Position numbers and translations under genes: made by a program. Below are positions 61,158 to 64,000 of a stretch of DNA of 64,000 nt, in pieces (positions within the stretch are counted from its first letter, which is position 1; every line of letters starts with the position of its first letter). The stretch is taken from NCBI RefSeq assembly GCF_027887165.1, contig NC_077230.1, positions 34,175,351-34,239,350 of the forward strand, read 5' to 3'. The notes beneath the pieces are model-generated. The model made no database searches and had not been told where the DNA came from. It saw only the letters and a program-made list of their open reading frames with translations. This DNA comes from Monodelphis domestica (taxonomy: Eukaryota; Chordata; Mammalia; Didelphimorphia; Didelphidae).

Positions 61158-61360
61158 TTTAAAAAATTTAATTTATTTAGTCAATTTTTAGAACATTATT
61201 CCTTGGTTACAAGAATTATATTCTTTCCCTCCCTGCCCTCTCCCTACCCTTCCTGAATCTGTTGCTCAATTTCATTGGGTATTACATGTATCCTTGATCA
61301 GAACCAATTTCTATGTTGTTGGTGTTTGCATTATGATGATCATTTAGAGTCTACCTCCCC
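61158..61360 (-). mobile_element. Short LINE-1 3' end, antisense
   Basis: Complement of the 3' UTR seen at 60900-61080 (AACATTATTCCTTGGTTACA, GGTATTACATGTATCCTTGA). Flanked by imperfect repeats TTGAATTAAGGACTTTTT (61145) and CTGAGTTAAGGACCTCTT (61368), a probable target duplication. Confidence 0.75.
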
Positions 61361-62306
61361 AGCCATATCTGAGTTAAGGACCTCTTGTTTCTAGGCCTAG
61401 CTCTCAATTTGCTAAGCCACCTGTCATTCTTTTTTAGAACTCTGTGCATTAAAAAAAAAAAAAAAACCCACTGGTAACCAGGAAAGCAGTTTTGTAGTTT
61501 TTGAACAGTCAGATTAATTTCACTGAAACAGATTAAAAAATATTAATCATGGAAAATGGCAAAATTTCATTTCATTTATAGTAAATAGAATCTCATATTT
61601 TATAAGGCCTAAATTGCAAATCCTCGTTAGTATGATACCTTTGTCTTTGACTAGAGATACTTGATCCATGAAATATGATAACTTATTAGACAAAAAAAAA
61701 ATTCTACTTAGATTCATTTATTTCCAAAGAGAATAGAATTTTGAGGGTTTTTAAAGTCTACTTTCTCTCATAACATGTTTCTAGGATCTTCCTAAAATAT
61801 AGTATTTGATTTAAGTTCCTTTAAGCTGTAAATGTCTGATATTCTGACCTTTCAATTTTTATTTAATTTTTAATTTTAAAAATAAATTAATAATACATTT
61901 AAGTATTGATTGATTTTATTATTCATTCTTTTACTTAAGTAAACAGGTATGTTTTAATTAATTTAATTTAGTTTTCCATTTAATTTTTTTTCAATTTGGG
62001 ATTGTTTCAATAGCACAAGCATCATTGGACTCCCATCCAGATGAATAACAATTAATACATGAAATCCCAAAACATTTCACAACGGCGAACTATTACGGTA
62101 GTTCCTTAATGAATTTTAGGATTGTACGATGTAATTTTTTACTTCATCCAGACCTAGGGAATATTTTTCTATTCTTGGAAAATCTTTGTTCTTTAGAAAT
62201 GATCCTATAGCAGCATCATTTTCAGGTTCATTATGTAAAGAATTAGAAAATCTATTCATCTGAATAAGTAGATGCAAAATTACACTTTTAATTTTTCTTT
62301 CCAAAG

Positions 62307-62408
62307 GAAATCGAAGTCAACAAGAAGAAAGACCGCCGGAAAATACTTAAGGCTATTAAGAAAGTTAGAGATTTTTGGGAAAAAAATCATCATTTCGTCT
62401 TATTATAG
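62307..62408 (+). CDS. Gene B last exon: SAM C-terminal helix and stop
   Basis: Acceptor TTTTTCTTTCCAAAG at 62306. Encodes EIEVNKKKDRRKILKAIKKV, then RDFWEKNHHFVLL and TAG at 62406-62408. The KKKDRRKILKAIKK helix is closely similar to gene A's KKRDRKKILKGIKK; the tail after it is longer by about eight residues and unrelated. Enters in phase 0, as the SAM exon requires. Confidence 0.88.
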   Translation, partial: EIEVNKKKDRRKILKAIKKVRDFWEKNHHFVLL

Positions 62409-62459
62409 AAATTGATGGAAAGAAGACACAGAACCTGAAAGATGGCAAAAATGGAAAAT

Positions 62460-64000
62460 GCAATTACTTTTGTTATATTGACTTTTCATCATTTTACTTC
62501 TGTTACTTTTGTTATATGAACTTTTAAGGGATTTTACTTCCATGTTACTTTTGTTATATGAACTTTTAAGGGATTTTAGTTCCATGTTACTTTTGTTATA
62601 TGAACTTTTAATCATTTTATTACTGTTACTTTTGTTATTATTAACTTTTAATTATTTCACTTTCATGTTACATTTGTTATATGAACTTTCAAGGGATTTT
62701 ACTTCCATGTTATTTTTGTTATTACTAACTTTTAATCATTTCACTTCCATGTTACTTGTTATATGAACTTTTAATCATTTTATTACTGTTACTTTTTTTA
62801 TTAATTTTTAATCATTTCACTTTCGTGTTACATTTGTTATATGAACCTTTAAGGGATTTTACTTCCATGTTACTTTTGTTATATGAACTTTTAAAGGATT
62901 TTACTTCCATGTTACTTTTGTTATATGAACTTTTAAGGGATTTTACTTCCATGTTACTTTTGTTATATGAACTTTTAATCATTTTATTACTGTTACTTTT
63001 GCTATTATTAACTTTTAATCATTTCACTTTCATGTTACTTTTGTTATATGAACCTTTAGGGATTTTACTTCCATTTTACTTTTGTTATATGCACGTTACT
63101 TTTGTTATTGTTAACTTTTAATCATTTCACTTCTATGCTACTTTTTTATATGAACTTTTAAGCATTTTATTACTGTTACTTTTGTTATTATTAACTTTTA
63201 ATCTTTTCACTTCTATGTTACTTTTGTTATATGAACTTTTAAGGGATTTTACATCCATGTTACTTTTGTTATATGAAGTTTTAAGGATTTTACGTCCATG
63301 TTACTTTTGTTATATGAACTTGTAAGGGATTTTACTTCCTTGTTACTTTTGTTTCATGAACCTTTAGGGATTTTACTTCCATGTTACTTTTGTTATATGC
63401 ACGTTACTTTTGTTATTATTAACTTTTAATTATTTCACTTCTATGTTACTTTTGTTATATCAACTTTTAAGGGATTTTACATCCATGTTACTTTTGTTAT
63501 ATGAACTTTTAAGGAATTTACTTCTATGTTACTTTTGTTATATGAACTTTTAATGGATTTTACTTCCATGTAACTTTTGTTATATGAACGTTTAAGGTAT
63601 TTTACTTCCATATTACTTTTGTTATATAAACTTTTAAGGAATTTACTTCCATGTTTCTTTTGTTATATGAACTTTTAAGGGATTTTACGTCCATGTTACT
63701 TTTGTTATATGAACTTTTAATCATTTTATTACTGTTACTTTTGTTATTATTAACTTTTAATCATTTCACTTTCATGTTACATTAGTTATATGAACCTTTA
63801 AGGGATTTTACTTCCATGTTACTTTTGTTATATGAACTTTTAAGGGATTTTATATACATTTTACTTTTATTATATGATCTTTTAAGGAATTTACTTCTAT
63901 GTTACTTTTGTTATATGAACTTTTAATCATTTTATTACTATTACTTTTGCTATTATTAACTTTTAATCATTTCACTTTCATTTTACTTTTGTTATATGAA
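62460..64000 (+). repeat. ~42-bp minisatellite in gene B 3' UTR
   Basis: Tandem units such as ACTTTTGTTATATGAACTTT, then TAAGGGATTTTACTTCCATGTT (42 bases together), alternating with 39-base (…AATCATTTTATTACTGTT) and 42-base (…GTTATTATTAAC…TCATTTCACTT…) variants. Starts about 50 bases after the stop codon and runs past the window end: more than 35 units. The seed resembles the non-repeated post-stop sequence of gene A (17146-17215). Long frames on either strand here are by-products of a repeat length divisible by three. Confidence 0.95.

Larger units (their letters stand above)
51113..62306. other. Last intron of gene B, with nested retroelements
   Basis: About 11.2 kb versus 1.2 kb in gene A; the surplus is the retroelement nest at 51475-61122, a small antisense L1 tail at 61158-61360 and a TA microsatellite at 51159-51205. 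The flanks (51230-51460 and 61440-62305) align with gene A's 15840-17020. Confidence 0.75.
26272..62408 (+). other. Gene B: neurabin-like PDZ-SAM gene, complete coding region
   Basis: Eleven coding-compatible exons whose phases all join without a stop: 1322 bases from 26272, or 1263 bases (420 codons plus stop) from ATG 26331. Domains: PDZ residues ~7-100, variable linker ~101-258, acidic KEKEEDE segment ~264-278, FSWF at 291-294, KKHDKQ block ~296-327, SAM ~347-408, basic tail. The PDZ and the following IGREPPEVKSELIELL match remembered neurabin/spinophilin sequence (IGREKPGQVSEVAQLI), and neurabin-1 also ends with a SAM domain. Neurabins are PP1- and F-actin-binding scaffolds; this one is less than half their length and lacks the actin-binding N-terminus. 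The linker exons also match gene A, so the two are tandem paralogs. Function not known. Confidence 0.8.

Noticed and set aside
62403-63121. Long leucine/tyrosine-rich or KSSYNKSN-repeat open frames on both strands
   Set aside because: They are translations of the 42/39-base minisatellite; units divisible by three stay open without coding selection.
62460-64000. CRISPR-like array
   Set aside because: No distinct spacers: the whole unit is repeated, and the context is a mammalian 3' UTR.

Overview
The window is vertebrate nuclear DNA and almost certainly marsupial. It has short exons with GT/AG introns, AT-rich introns, and retroelements I recognise as marsupial types: tRNA-derived SINEs (opossum SINE1-like), Mon-1-like CORE-SINEs, several LINE-1 lineages, and CA-ended solo LTRs. 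I see no bacterial-type genes, rRNA, tRNA genes or CRISPR.

The host content is two tandem genes on the + strand. Both encode a divergent neurabin-like protein (PDZ plus SAM). Gene A (left) enters the window part way through: six exons from 4117 to a stop at 17103, covering the linker and SAM domain; its PDZ part would lie upstream. Gene B (right) looks complete in its coding part: eleven exons from 26272 to a stop at 62408. All splice phases agree and give a 420-residue protein if translation starts at the first ATG (26331). A compact TATA/CCAAT promoter with a short leader exon sits at 23579-23690. Order in B: PDZ (about residues 7-100), charged linker, conserved FSWF/KKHDKQ block, SAM (about 347-408). 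The F-actin-binding N-terminus and a canonical PP1-docking RVxF motif of true neurabins are missing.

Layout: 1-4.1 kb, upstream intron of A with an antisense L1; 4.1-17.5 kb, gene A; 17.5-23.5 kb, intergenic DNA with an L1 tail, an old repeat and a SINE; 23.5-26.3 kb, promoter and intron 1 of B, including a striking 1.6-kb AT-only tract; 26.3-34.3 kb, PDZ exons; 34.3-41.4 kb, intron with two solo LTRs and hAT MITEs; 41.4-51.1 kb, linker and SAM exons; 51.4-61.1 kb, four nested retroelements; 62.3 kb, last exon; 62.45-64 kb, a 42-bp minisatellite that begins in the 3' UTR.

Introns of A and B are also homologous (for example 5.7-8.1 kb with 44.4-45.9 kb, and 13.2-14.4 kb with 45.9-47.1 kb). 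The pair is therefore a segmental tandem duplication, later diversified by insertions. Gene identity rests on motif comparison from memory, not on a database search.
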